Positions 23,201 through 37,400 of a DNA stretch of 64,000 nt are shown here, in pieces (within the stretch, counting starts at the first letter, position 1; each line of letters starts with the position of its first letter). Under the pieces are notes generated by a model. That model was not told where the DNA came from. It searched no databases and saw only the letters and a list, made by a program, of their open reading frames with translations. This DNA is from Nymphaea colorata (taxonomy: Eukaryota; Streptophyta; Magnoliopsida; Nymphaeales; Nymphaeaceae): the NCBI RefSeq assembly GCF_008831285.2, contig NC_045146.1:184001-248000 (forward strand), in the 5' to 3' direction. The position numbers and the translations under genes are program-made.

Positions 23201-26200
23201 TCAAATTCTAAAGATGAACCATCAGATTGTTGCATGGAATTGCTCGGCACAGCCAGGTCATCAGGATTAAAGGGAAGAGCTTCAGCTTCTCCTGAAGAGA
23301 CCTCAGATTGATCTGCAGATTGGTTCTGCAAGGCCAACATAATGATATCGAGACCTGTTTGTGATAGCACATGCAAAACCTATTGAATGGAGCAGGTAGC
23401 ATACCTTCTCTTCACCATCAACAAGCATAGCATGTCCATCATTTCCCAGGGTTGTTGAATCATTGCTATGTTCGTCAATGATAGCTTCATTTTGAGAAAT
23501 ATCATGTTTACCAACCTCAACAACATTCTCCAGAGGATCATTGAAGAATCCAGTTACACCCTACAAAGGATTACACTCAAATTACTCTCGAAGAATTTTC
23601 TTGATGGAGAAGCAGCACTATCGCTTGTGATGTTCTTCAGTCAGCTCAGAGCAACATAATTACAAATGTAACTGTCATCTAAGAAAAATAAAGTTACAAA
23701 TCGCATAGAACTTTCTTATACAAGGTCTGCTTTGCACTTTCTGACCGACAATGTGGATACTAATGCAACCGAGACATGCAACACATCAATATGTAATTGC
23801 TAGTAGCCTAGGATATCTTTACAATGAAACTTCTTGCACATCTTTGAGCATAACATCAGAAATCTAAGCATAATATTGAACTGTATTTGTATGTTTTGAC
23901 TTGTATTATTATACAGTGCATGCACACAAATAGCAAAATTCATGAGAATATTAGTTAAACACTTCATGAATAGCAAAAAATGCATTTTTCCAGAACTGTC
24001 ATTGTCTCAAATTCAATTTTTTTCGTTTACCATCCTTCAAAGAAATTTCTGCTTGTTCTGCAAATCATTGCTGATTTAGTAATGATTTTCTGCTATCTCG
24101 TCAATTGGATACTTTACAGCCCAGTCTTGATCCAGAAAGGTAGTGCATGAGCAACTGCTACCATGAAATTCTCAACCTACTACTCTACATCGACTTCAAT
24201 CTCAATTTTCTACCACCAAGGCAACAAACAATTGGTTCCGTCAATTGTCATTTTGGTTTGTTATGAAGTATTCTTCCATGTTTTGCTGCACTTCCTTTCA
24301 CTTTGAATTTTTTATTATTTGCTTATGGCCATTAGGCTCTTGACTTGAACTAGAAGCATGATCATGGAATTCAAATGTAACCACAAGTTTACAAATAAAA
24401 AACAACTTCATCTGAAATCTATAATAATAAAGTTGGCATAAAAATCTTTCAAAGATGTTGTTTTCATGGTCCATCCTGCACCTTCCCATTTTTTATAATT
24501 TTAACTTTACCACAGGTCAAATTTCACACCGTAATGGCACTTAAGACCACTAAAAAGAATTGCATATCCCATGCACTTGCTGCAATGTAAGTTTGACGAA
24601 ACCAACAGATCAGATTGGTCCCAAAAATAAAGATCTTGGGAAATTAGTACAAAGTATTTCCATAAAATTAGCAATGAAATCAGAAAATGGTTTTTTCCCT
24701 AACAATTGGAAGGATCGGCAACCTCCATATAGCCAAAAACAAATGTCTCTTCAAAACAGTGAGTCAAGACAAAAATCTTTTCCTCGTAGTATCCTCAAAT
24801 ACCAAAAGCAGAACCAAGACCAAATGCTAGCATAAAATACAACAACCAAAACAAGGTGAAAACAGAACCATATTAACTTTGAAACTTAAATGCAAGCAGT
24901 ATTCATATTAAATCAGAGCTATTAAGAAGAATGTACAAAGCCTAATCAAATACACAGCTGCAGAATCTAGATAAAAGAAAGGAAAAAGGAATCAACAAAA
25001 TTGAAAGCTAGTGATAGGACAATACCAGCCACAAAAGAAATGTCACTAAATCAACTTAGAGATTAAATATCAAAATATGCAAGAAAAGTCAACCCAGTTA
25101 CCAAATACAGTGATAATAAACCAAGAAATTAACAATTTAATGCTAAATTGAAACTCAGAAAGAGGCTAAAACAGGTAACTCACTGCGCACATACTAAAAT
25201 CAGATGATACACAGTTACACACAGTTCATTCCAAAAAAAGGAAACAGCCAATAAAGGGAGATAAAATCCATGAATTTCTTTTTCGCTCCAGACTTCTCGC
25301 AAGACTCTCTAGTCCTTCCTTTTTCAGTTTGTCTTTCTTTTTTAGTGAATAAATTAAGAAGAATCACGACAAAATACAGATAAAGAAAAATATGAAGGAG
25401 GACCTGCACCAGCAAGGAATAAATTGGTGTTTTCTCTTTCAGCAAGTTATGGAGCCCCTGAGTCTTTTTCGGTGACAGTTGATTAGAAAGTATAAAATAT
25501 TTTTTTTTGTGTGTGTATATACACTTCTTGGTTCCTAATTTAAGCCCTTCGAATTGACATAAAAGGCATGATTTATTCGACACGAACCATTAGATGTGTG
25601 CTTTTTATTATCTGTTAACAGACGAAATTAACTGCATTAAAAGCTACTTTATTCTTTGTGCAGTCTATTCGTTAGTTTTTCACCTCTTTGAGAACCATTT
25701 ATTGTTGCATGCTAACTGATAAGTAATGAACGATAAAAACAGCTAGCAGATTAAATCGCTTAAGCAACACCAGCGACTCCGATCGACATAGGTTTTTGCA
25801 AGGTACTAATGAAAATGCCGTTTCTTTAAGAACCATTTATTGGCGCATGCTAACTAATAAGCAGTCGGCGACAAAAACAGCTATCGGTTAAACATCTTCG
25901 CAGTCCAACTTTTGCAGGCTCTCTCTCTTTTAGTATATGTTGATCTTCAATATACAAAAGGTGAATCACAATTACGGAGTTAATTTGATCATATGAAGCG
26001 CATCACGCTTTGAGTCTTGTACTAAATAGCATTGCGCAGTCGAATGTAGGCAACATTTTTCAAAAATTTAAACAATAAAAAAGAAACGAGAAGAAAACAA
26101 AAAAACACTTCTAGCAAGAAGCCGAATGAACAGGGATAGATTCAGCCGATGGTTGACAAAAATGGAGGCATCCCCAACAACGAAGAAGCAGAAGTCGATC

Positions 26201-26648
26201 GAAGGACCAATATGGAAATGAAGGAAGCATGCAGCTGCACAGAAGAAACACGGCCGGCGTAACTCACTGGCATTTTCTTCGGGTTCTGGTGATCGGCGCC
26301 ATCGATGACTAAGGCGTTGGTCGAAGCAGAGAGGCCGCGTGACGAGGATGAAGAAGAGGACGTGCCAATGAAGCAACTACTGCGATAAGAAAGTACGCAA
26401 GGAAGTCTCAGAAAAAGAGAAAAGGAAACAAAGATTGCCAGAATAAGCTACAACGAGAAAGACCAACGGCGGAAATTTTGGAGAAACGGAAAACGATACG
26501 AAAAAGGAGATCGGAGCGTCAGAACTGAGAAAACAGAGCATGTATAAATTTCAGGAGATAAAAAAGAAACAATGAACAGAAGATCGATGGGAGCGTCAGT
26601 GTACGCCAACTTCGAGAAGGCGGACTTGGAGGCGCGCTTGTAGTTCAT
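20297..26648 (-). CDS. UBC25/26-type ubiquitin-conjugating enzyme E2, 8 exons
   Basis: Exons on the minus strand: 26648-26605, 26379-26268, 23560-23405, 23325-22807, 22733-22658, 21525-21386, 21295-20978, 20581-20297. All junctions are GT-AG and the phases agree, giving 549 residues. Residues 1-277 are a low-complexity acidic and Ser-rich extension with DDDVEDNSFSPWTEDIF. The segment FKPFDTVIDHSDHHFVK precedes the catalytic domain. The E2 fold runs from about residue 283 (KEWTKQVQHEWSIL) through RMDLLRAVIVGAAGTPYHDG. The active-site Cys371 sits in CGRVCLSLLNTW, and NPN (361-363) stands where classical E2s have HPN, as is usual in this large-E2 subgroup. The C-terminal FVAGYFRDKA...ACKAYMEGAQVG block is also diagnostic of the group, which is related to UBC24/PHO2 and animal UBE2O/BIRC6-type E2s. 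It accepts ubiquitin from E1 as a thioester. Targets are unknown. Exons 1-2 are the least certain, since they rest on splice phase alone. Confidence 0.88.
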
Positions 26649-29538
26649 GGCGAGCCGGCTCCAACGAAGGACGAAGACGACAAAACCAAGAGAGGGAGAG
26701 GGAGAATGGCGCCGGCGTTCCGCGTTCGGCTTATCGAGGGACGAGCCGGCTTCGAGTTAAAGGCGACGACAAGTGGTTGATGCTTAGAGACGAAAGAATG
26801 TAACAAGAAAAACAGCGAAGGCTAAAGAGAGAGATCCCCCAAATGAACTGAATTAAGAGAGAGAGGGGGGAGATAAGCTTCACTGCCTCCTTAGTTTAAG
26901 GAAGAGTGGAAAAGTGCAGCTTCCTCGAATTTTTCGTGGAATTTTCATTGTTTTGGTTCAAGGAAAAAAAAAAAAGTTACGATCTGGCCCTCTCTTTAAT
27001 CCGAAAATGTTGGCAAGGGCCTCACCTGCCTCGTAATATCTAATCTTCCCTCGGGGTCTGATCAATTTTTCTAAACCCATAGATGCACAATATTCGACAT
27101 AAAAGTCTGATGGGTACCTCTATATATATAATGTCCGGAAACAAAGATAGATAGATAAAAAGTAAAGCAAGTTAATGTATTCCTTGAGGGCGTTTGATAG
27201 CATGGGCATTGAATTCTTTGGAACTGAGTTTCATAAATATGTAGGACATATTCTTCTAACACACTAGATGCAATCTTAGCCAAATATCTAATCTTACTAT
27301 CGCCTTAGAATGAAATATACATGAAAGTCACCGATCTTTTACGTGTATTTTGTTTTTGGGACCCAAAAAAAGTAAAGGCTCTTATGTACCCCAAAGTTGC
27401 ATGTAAAAATCTATATTTTTAGAAATCAACAAGAACCAAGAAACCGCGTTTCCTTATTAGTAGCGCTGAGCATGTGAGGATGTTTATACAGTTTGATGTT
27501 TGCAAGTTTCGACACTGATGTGTTGCCTTGAATGCATCATTCTTTTCTTTTTCTTATAGAGTTATTTGGGTTGTCTTGCTTCAAGGCTAGCTTTCGATGA
27601 TGAGAAGATGAATGAAACTTTCCGAGTTGTACTTAGCAAAAACAATTATTTCTTGTGCATGTTATTAAATAATGATTTGTTTAACAACAGTGAAATTAAT
27701 TTTTATATCTCAACGGGCACCTCTATCGTTAAAGTGCAACCCACGTGACGTGGGGATGGAGTTGAATAATGCAGGCGGTTTAGTAACACTTTTTATGGAA
27801 AAAACTAACACAGCTTTTCCCCCCTCAATTAATGAGTGTTGCATGTTAAAAAAGATTGGTCTCAACTTCCATGAATTCAAATCATGTGGTAGCTGCTATC
27901 ACGTCCTAGTGCGCTTCTTTTCTGGACCGTAAGAAGTCTTGAAACAAGACTCTATGAAGTTTAGCGGCCAGACTCTATGAACTTTAGCGGCCTCTCTTAG
28001 AGATGGTAGAAAGAATATAACTCATAGAAAAAAACAAACTCCCCTTTCCACAACAACTTTGGCATGGAAAATTGGGAATAAGTAGTATACTACGATTTCA
28101 TGTTTAAAGTTGTTCATCTAAATATGATCCGATTGTTTTTTAAGAGATATTAGTTATTGGATCCAATCCTAGTTTCTAACATAAAAAGAATGTAAGCTAA
28201 TAGAATGCTGTTCAATCACATAGAAATTATATCTAATACAAATTTTAATATAAAGAAGTACGTTTTGAATAGTTAAAAGATACAGCTGTCTATATACACA
28301 CACATATATACAATCATTAATGTTTTTTCTTCTTCTTACATGTTAGCACTGAATCGCAGAGGAAAGTATTTTATGTGTTCATTTTTTCGATCATACAGTG
28401 TGCAAATGACTTAGGTTAAAGAAAAATCTTTTGAAGGATGTGTATTTTAAGCAGATGAGGTTCACACTTAGAGAAAATGCTTTAGATGACTAAGGGAGTG
28501 TTTGGCTGATGCTGTAGTCCAACCTAGTTTTGTGAAAACTTGGTTTATAAAACCCAACACTTTTTTTCACTCACTTTTACAAAATCATGCTAAAAACACA
28601 ACTTAGTTGCATCCAAACACTCTAAAAAACCTCGTTTCTAAGGCAAAACTAGGTTTTCATAGTTTTGTAGTGTCATTCAAACACCCCTAATTTTGGACGA
28701 TGAAAGCACATCAACGGGCTACCGACTTCTATAAGAGAACCTTAATTATGTCATAAGTGCGCGCATTATTTCCCTTTGGAGTAAACAATGCAAGTAAGAA
28801 AATGGAAAAAACTATTGTATTTTTAGAAATGTTCTCACACTACACTGCTTTCAATACTTACGCTACTTATTTGAAATTATGAGGATTTACTATTGATATA
28901 AAACAAAATAATTAAGTTATTTTTTAGCTCAAAGCTAGGATTTGCTACAGTGCATTAAACTTTCAAATCTTATGGATGCGATTCTCCCCACAAATTTAAT
29001 GTGGCACCACGTATGAGAACACAAGCGGCAAGATAATGTTACCATGAAGTGATCGAAGTTTGGTTTCATTATATTTTAAAACAAAGGAAAGCCAAAATAA
29101 TATCTAAGTTGGAATTCCTCGTGTTGAAAGTTAGAGGAGATCAAATTCATATATTAATTCGATATTTGTTGATCTTGAAAGTGAAGAAAAAGAAATTTTC
29201 GTTTTACGTACATGACAGTAGCTAGATAAATAAGCCAGGCAAGGTGGGACTCGTTCAGATATTTGAAACAATTCAGGGCATAAAATAGGAAAATGGATAA
29301 ACAATGGGGGCCTATAGTGATATTTCGTTTCCTTCGTCCCGCGGAAACCGACCCATCCCAACAATAGTTCGTTTATCGACGAAAAAGTCTCGCTCGAGTT
29401 TCCTTCAATCTCTCTCTCTTCCCTCCATCCTCCATTTTTCTCTCTCTGTCTCTGTCTCCATCTGTTTCTCTAGCGGAGGAAGAAGGTAGAAGGAGAGGCG
29501 AGGTTGTTGGGCTCGAAGGGGAGTCAGATCGGTCGGCA
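26649..29538. other. Divergent intergenic region between E2 and NSF genes
   Basis: The two genes start head to head 2.9 kb apart. The E2 side (26650-26900) has AGAGAG-rich and GC-richer sequence, and the NSF side (29390-29480) a CT-rich tract typical of plant TATA-less leaders. A PIF/Harbinger MITE lies at 28494-28687. The open frames seen here are short and without motifs. Confidence 0.55.
28494..28687. mobile_element. PIF/Harbinger-type MITE (Tourist-like), 194 bp
   Basis: Flanked by TAA at 28491-28493 and 28688-28690. Terminal inverted repeats are GGGAGTGTTTGGCTGA on the left and, inward from the right, GGGGTGTTTGAATGA. Internal sub-repeats of the CCTAGTTTTGTGAAAAC / CTAGGTTTTCATAG kind allow a hairpin. 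GGGNGTGTTTGG ends with a TAA duplication are typical for this superfamily. Confidence 0.75.
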
Positions 29539-31452
29539 ATGGCGATGAGATCGGGATCCGGTCATGGGGCCAACATGATCGTCACCAACACGCCCTCCCC
29601 GGACCTGGCTCTGACGAATCTCGCCTACTGCTCGGCCCATGATGTCCGGAAGTTCGCCGTACACGCTGCCGGCTCGGCCCTTGCTCTCGTCGGGGATATC
29701 GTCGTTCTTACGCTTCAATATCCTTTGGATCTTCTTCTTCTTCTTCTGGTTCTTTTTCCTGCCGTTCTTGGTGATTTAGGTGGTAGTGCTTTTGAATTTG
29801 CGGTTTAATGTACTATCCGTCGATTAGCGTGGGGATAATGGGCGGGGTCGTAATTGCTGTTTTATTAGGTTCAGCCGTCGATTGGTGCTTCAAGTGAGTA
29901 CTGAAAGATGATCACGGGTTTGTTAAAATATGGAGCAAATACTGAGCATTGGCTATTTTTCAATTCGAGTTGGTTAAGTGGAGTTTAACGTGATATTTGA
30001 CATTGATATCTCTTCTTTTTGTATGAATTGGTAGTTCTTTTAAGCGGTAATGTTAACTTTCACAAGTCGAAATGCTGCTATGAGTCCATGTTTCTGAACT
30101 GGTTCCTTATGAAAAGGATTTGTGGCGCGACTAATTCGAAGTATAATCGCCTTGTTGAGTTGGTAGTCGGTTTTAGACGTTAGTGTAAGTGTTCCGTTGA
30201 TTGGATAATTCCATCTCTTTTTTGGGTTGAGATTCATACCCATCCTCTACCGTGTGGGAATTGGAGCTAGTCATGGTTGTTTTGTCACCTATACTGATCT
30301 TCTTGTTCATCTAGTTTCCTTTTGTGGTACTAATTTCGATACACTGATTTTTTTTGTTTCGCCATGGGATTCTCATAACTCGTATTCAGGGTTACATGGT
30401 TCCGTGTTGGTGTTTCATGTTTTTTGTCCTCCTACCGACAAGATGTAGTGTTTCATGTTTTTTGTTCTCCTACCGACAAGATGTAGGTCCCTTGCTTCTT
30501 AATTCTGTTTCGTCTTGCGGGTGCGAACTTCTACATTAAGTTTATGAAAAAGAAGGGGGACAGTCTTCTCTATGTTTGTGCGCTACTGCATCTTTAAAAT
30601 TCGTCTTTTAATTTTAATTTATCTCCATTAACTGTTTTTGTACAAATCGGTTCGTAACATTTCCTTTCCTGCTAGATATTCGTTTGCATAGCTGATATAG
30701 GTAGGCTTTTGAACATCATTTGAGCTTCTACATCATGCAAAAAAAAGAACAGATACGCCTAGAATTTATCCGTTGCTTTTTAATATATTGGATCAGATCC
30801 AGTAGCGCAGGCTTTTGGTTTGCAGCCTTCCTTAATGATTCTCTACAGCTCATGATACCATACGTGAAGGTTATATTGCTCTAAATGCCATCCAACGAAG
30901 ACATACAAAAGTTTCCACTGGAGATTCCGTATCTGTTGTTAGGTCTGATTATTCACCTCCTTGACAAATTTCTTTTAAACAGAAACTAATTTCCATGCCT
31001 TTCCGAAGCGCACACACACATATACACATGAGAAATGCATTAATCTGTCTTGACCTCTTTGGTTAGGCTCCACTAGGAAACACGACAGATTATCTTTTTT
31101 TTGTCTAATCTTCTACTTTTTTTATGTTTATTTACTAAGGAACATGCTTTAAAGTTTAAAACAAATAACCCAGTTACAAAATTTGAGTTTGCATCATCAC
31201 ATTTTTTGAACCTTTGATTTTTGACCTCTTAAAAAACTGTGAAAAATAACTTATATAGCAGATGTTCTCTACCAAACAATACATGCTGACCATTTTTAGA
31301 AGCTTAAACTGGAATAAAGACACCATCTATCTTGATTTTTGACCTCTTAAAAGAACTGTGAAAAATAACTTATATTGCACATGTTCTCTACTAAACAATA
31401 CATGTTGACCACATCTAGAAACTTAAGCCGAATAGGGACTCCATCTATCATG

Positions 31453-31498
<46 letters not shown>

Positions 31499-34400
31499 CA
31501 CGGAATGAAATATGTATATTAAGTAAATGTAAAGGTCATGTCGACTGATTGTGAGGCATTGATCTAACTTGATTGATGGTTTACAGGGTGTCACTGTCAT
31601 ATGTAGCGGTTACTTTTTTCGAAAAGGTAGTTCATGACTAATGCTTTGAAAAGTAATTTGACAAGTGCATGTTATGAACCATCAATCTAGTTAATTAGAT
31701 AATTCATAAATAGTTAGCATAATCCTTGTATTTATTTGGTCTACATATTGCATGAACCATATATTTATGCATGTGTGCATGTTATATTTATCTATAAGAA
31801 AAAATAAATATAGAAGTAGAAATTCGTCAAACAAAGTGCACTCCTTCACTATGTATGCGTCTATGTACTTTTAATATGCTGAACAGAGGATTTGATTTGA
31901 CATGATTAAACTTTTGGATTTAATATATTCAGGTTTGTGCCTCCTGATAATTTCAAGTTGGCATTGCTTACCCTTGATTTGGAGTTTATCAAAGCCAAGG
32001 GTAGACATGAGGAGGTACCTTTTCATTGTTTTGTTTTTGTTAATGGAATCAGTTCTGAGGTGCATGTTTTTCAGTTTTGTTATGATTTTCTTCCTTTTTT
32101 GTTCACGTATTTAGATTTTCTAGAAAGATACCTGTGTTACCTTGTTACTTTATGGTTGTTTGATGATTCTGATCCCTCACATTTGCATATAAATCTTTAG
32201 ATAGATGCTGTGGTATTATCTCAACAGATCAGGAAAAGGTTTATTGATCAGGTGAGGATCTCTTCCGTTTTACGAGAGCATTTGAATGCATTTCTTTTGG
32301 TTACTTTTCATTTGTTGCGTTAGTTGTGTCTGTTTGATGATTTCTTTGCCTAAGACATTCAGGAAGTCCCTTCTTTACATATTTTGCACTTGTACCTGTC
32401 TCATTTTATATTCTCCTTTTTTCACTATTGAAATTTTCAGCAATAAATTAGAAAGATATTTTTTCTTTCTGTTACCTTTGGACAGTATTGTTCTTAAACT
32501 TTCCTGCTCAAATTCATTATGTTGTTTGATATTCAATTGTATGAGCACCCTCATTGGAATGGCTGATATATGGCGCTGGGAGTTTCCTATAGTAGCAACA
32601 ATTTTACTCATTGAAATCAGTTTTTTAGATAGAATTTAGCTTTAGAGAAGAAAGAGCTAGATAAGAAATGTTCGATTATTTGGAAAAGGAGAATATGTTG
32701 AAATTATCATTTTAAAGAGTTAGCTCAGGTGGTCAATTGGTTAACTTCTGGAGAAGGCAATAACTAAACATAACTTTGGCATAAGGCTAAATTGATGCCT
32801 AATCTCTGGAGAGGTGAATTCTGCTGTGGTCCAGTTTCTTCAAAAGGGTTTGCTTCCAGGTTTGATCTCGTTCTTATCCTGGCAATTGGGAAACTTGTCC
32901 ACATTGTTTTGTTGTCTCCCCCCCCAAAAAAAAAAAGAAGCCACATTCTGAAAGATGCATATAGTTATGATTCTTCTTTAGAACTATAAGCTTGTTTAGT
33001 GGCTACATAACTTTTGCAAGTATTGATGTTTATAAGCAACACTCTGTGAAGCTTCTTTTGATCTTAGGCTTAAAGAAGGAGGAAAAGTGGGAAGGGCTGG
33101 GGACTCCTTTGTCTAGAAAGTGGTGGGTATAGGAGGAGGATTAGAGTCTTGTTACGAGGAATGTAAGGAATTGGTTTGCTGTAGAAATTATGATGTTCTG
33201 ATATTGTAGGGCACGATGGTAGTTTAGACTTAGACGTTATTGTAGCCTTAAAATTTTGTTTACGTTGGTATAGCTGAATGTGTTGGAAACTTGGAAGTGG
33301 AATAAAGCTCTAGTATTGCTCCACGACAGCGTTCAAGTTCTAGCGTTAGAGTTGATTGGATCTGCTTCGATCAAAGTTTAAGGAAAAAAATTCTAAGGAC
33401 CTTTTTAGAAGTTATATCGCTTCTTGAATTTCTTTCTTGTTGGAGCTTTTGAATTTTTTTCCTCCTTTCTGACTCACATTCAATGCAGGTCATGACAATG
33501 GGGCAGAGGGTCTCCTTTGAATTCTGTGGTACAAACTATATATTTACAGTCAATCAGGCTGCAGTAGAAGGCAGGGAAGATCCTAATGGCGTAGAAAGAG
33601 GAATTATTTCTTCAGAAACATATATTATTTTTGAAACTTCTCCAAACTCAGGAATCAAGGTACCCTAATGCCTTTTGTAGTTGTGTAAAGTAGCTTATGC
33701 TTTAAGAGGTTCCTTTTCTGTATGGGTCTTGTTTCCAAATTATCATATGGTTAGCAGCATCTTGAATCATGACCTTTTTCTTTATGCTAAAATTTAAATT
33801 TCTTGTGCAGATTGTCAATCAGCGTGAAGCTGCTAGCAGTAATATATTTAAACAGAAAGAGTTTGATCTTCTGAAGCTTGGCATAGGAGGATTGAGTGCT
33901 GAATTTACTGACATATTTCGAAGAGCATTTGCTTCTCGTGTTTTCCCACCACATGTAACAAACAAGTAAATTGTTCTTCCAAAACTATAAAGCGCATTTG
34001 CTTGTTATGTTCACTGTTTCATTATACACAAGCCTGAAAGAGCAACTATCCAGCTTTCTGCTTGGTTTTAGTTAATGAAAAGGGTTTAAGCATAAAATAC
34101 CCAGGTTACCAGGAATTTTTAAGATGTGTCATTGTGTCTATCTTCTTTTGTTTGTCATATTTAATAATTAATTTATTATAGATAACATCATATAGTTAAT
34201 GTTTGTTGACCGCCATTCTAGTTGATCTACTGTTCACAAAGCTGGCTCCCAAAGTCACTTGCTTTACATGTCCCAGATAGAAATGTAGCAATATGATTTG
34301 ACTACTGAATATACTTTATCCTTGTTGCATTGCAGGTTAGGCATCAAGCATGTCAAAGGTATGTTGCTCCATGGTCCTCCTGGGACAGGAAAGACGCTTA

Positions 34401-37400
34401 TGGCCCGCCAGATTGGAAAAATGTTGAATGGAAGAGAACCAAAGGTATCTATTCTTATCTCATGCCATGACTGTTTCAGAAGCTCAATGCTCAACCTGCT
34501 GAGTGATAGATTTTCCTTTTGTCGTAGTATTAGAAATGGGAGTGAAGCACTCGGTGTAGTGTATGTACTTTGTAGCCTATTTTAGGTTGTAATATGGCTT
34601 ATGAGGAATTATTCACAGTGCTTGGTGCCTTTGCTTCTCTAAGGTGCCTCCACATAAACTAACTACAAAATTTTGCTAATTTTAACTTTATTCTTTTTAA
34701 CCTGAGTCTATGAATTTCATGCTCTGGTAACAGTGGTTTACGTAATCATTTATTTTGGAGTTCCTCGTCATCTTCTCAACGTGTGACTATGACTGCAGTT
34801 GCTGTAGGCCCTAACCTCCAGTAGCTAAATGTTTGTATGGTGCAGTTTTGCCATGGTTTGCATTTAAAGTTCAGGAATGCTTGAGCAGTTTCATAAATGT
34901 TCAGTTCTTTTTTCTTATTTGTTTTTCAGATGTAAGAAAAAAAAAGTACAATATAAATAATATTTCCTGAAGAATTTTGTGATGAAGATATACTGCCAAA
35001 AGATAGCATTGCTGGTAAGAGGAAGTCAATATTCCATTCCCTGTGTCATCAGTACCTAACCTTGTGTCTTTATTGGTTCATGTGATGTTATGTTTGTCAA
35101 ACAGTATAAATCATTTTAAATTATTTTGACTCTGCGAAAACATGTTTCACTGTTCACAAAGCAAATCAGCATAACTGCTTTTGGCAACATGCATTTATGT
35201 GTGCAAGGAGGACTGGAAACTCTACTTGCTTTTAGCCAGCTGCCTATTGTTAGTATTTAGTAATTTTTAGGAGGGAGGCACCATTGGCTTCCATGCTGAA
35301 AATGCAATTTCTGCTCTGATGGAAATTCATGGTCTGAGTATGAGAGTGAAATACACGAGAACCTGAACGTACAGTTTATGTGGAATCTATCTTGGTGTCC
35401 ACCATGAACACCTATTTCAGGCGTGGGGACTGGCGAACCGCACACTAGCTAACCTTTCAATTAGAGGGACAGCTTCATGCTTGAAACCTAAGTTCTATTT
35501 CTGGAAGAAGATTATGTTGTTTTAGTTTGGGTATGCTTCTTGCAGTTGACACACTTGTCTTTCTTCTGACACTCTTGTCATGAATTTTAGATTGTCAATG
35601 GCCCTGAAGTGTTGAGCAAGTTTGTTGGAGAAACTGAAAAGAATGTTAGGGACCTGTTTGCAGATGCAGAAAATGATCAAAGAACGAGAGGTTTGTAGTT
35701 CGAATCTAAACATTCATGCCTTATAGGTCCACGGTGGCTTTATCTATGAAATAGCCGGTTGTAACCTGAAAGTACATTTTCTTGTACAGGTGATCAAAGT
35801 GACTTGCATGTTATTATCTTTGATGAAATTGATGCTATCTGCAAGGTATGTTAGTGAACTGAGTCTTTGAGTTATTAATGAAATACAGTGAAAATCGATT
35901 TGCACATGTGAGTGATACTGGAGGAATGAACTAAACAAATGGATGAATAATAGTGCTAATATATAATGTTGTGCACCACAGCACAATGTGTTGTTCTTAG
36001 TTGAAGCAGTTTCTTCTTTAAAAATCAAGAATATACATGCCACAAGAAAAAATCACAGTATATAGTTAAGCCGGTGACAGCATTAAAATCAAAGCACTTA
36101 CCCCCTCTTGTAGTCTGCTATTAACTATTGTGGATACAGACAGGTTCAGGAATTGCTAGCCTAATCCTTGCCATATAGCTAAAGTAGTAATGGTTGTTGT
36201 TTCTCATTGTAGGGGTACGTGTTAGTATAATTTACATGGCTATGTCATTTTTTTAGTATGCTTACATTACTAAAATCCTCAAGTTTTTGGATGGTCTTTC
36301 CATCTTGTCAACTTATTTCCACGGTGAGTGGGTTAGCCCTGGCTGAAGTTTGCAAACTATGAACATAAGATTTCATCTTTTCTGAAAGAAATGTTTAACT
36401 TGTGTATGATTGTTGCAAGGAAAGTTCATCATCTATGTAAAATCATAAAGCCAAGGTAATAGAATATGCTTTTCGAGCAACCTTCTCTTTTATCATAGTT
36501 GATTTCAACAGCAAGATAGTGCCTTAGTCCACGTTCCTTATGTTATTATTAATTATTTTTCTTTAACGCAAATCAATGTTTAGTTGTCATTTTATGTATG
36601 CTTGCTATGTACCTTTTGTGCAGCAGTTTGTAGCTTGCCCACATGTCTGTGAAGTTTCTTTTTCATTTTTTTTTTTATCTGTGGGCTTATTTATTTTGTT
36701 GCCTTAATTCGGGGAGATGATTGATGTGTTTCTTCTCTTAATTACATAGTCAAGAGGATCCACTAGAGATGGAACTGGTGTACATGATAGCATTGTCAAT
36801 CAGCTACTCACCAAGGTGAGATTGGTTTTAAGGCATAGATCCATTTTTCTTGCCTAATCATTTGAGAGCACTAAATCAGCCATTTTTTGCTATTTAGATA
36901 GATGGTGTTGAGTCCCTGAATAATGTGTTGCTGATTGGAATGACAAACAGAAAAGATTTACTTGATGAGGCACTTCTAAGGTAAACTTCTAAAATAAGCT
37001 TCTTGTAATGTGAGTTTTTTTATTTCACAAGAATTAGCCAACTAGTCATCTTATGAAGAGAAAGGGACAGGTGTCACATGTTTAGGTCTGTTGGTTTAGT
37101 TGATACGTACCATTACACACAAATAGTTTGTTCAGTCAGACCAATTTTTTTTTTTATTAGGCTGCTTTTTCAGGGATTATTTGATTTGTTGTCCATTTGT
37201 GGTTGCTTTCCAAGTCTCACCTGTATAAGTGCCTGGTGATAAATGGCATTTATGTTAGAAGCATAGTCACAAATAACGTCTTGGAGTTTTAAACGACAAG
37301 GTTTTTCTCGGATATAATACAGTGAGCTTGAAAAATACAGGAAAAAAAGAGGAAAATACAGTAAATTTTTTAGAAATTTTAAAAAACTAAAAATGAAAAA

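Noticed and set aside
30411-31451. CRISPR-like repeats
   Set aside because: Units are directly adjacent without spacers and lie in a plant intron; simple tandem duplications.
32721-32940. SINE-like sequence with a TAGCTCAGGTGG A box and an A-run end in NSF intron 4
   Set aside because: The only B-box-like stretch (GGTTTGATCTC at 32859) is over 120 bases from the A box, too far for a tRNA-type promoter, and no target duplication was seen.
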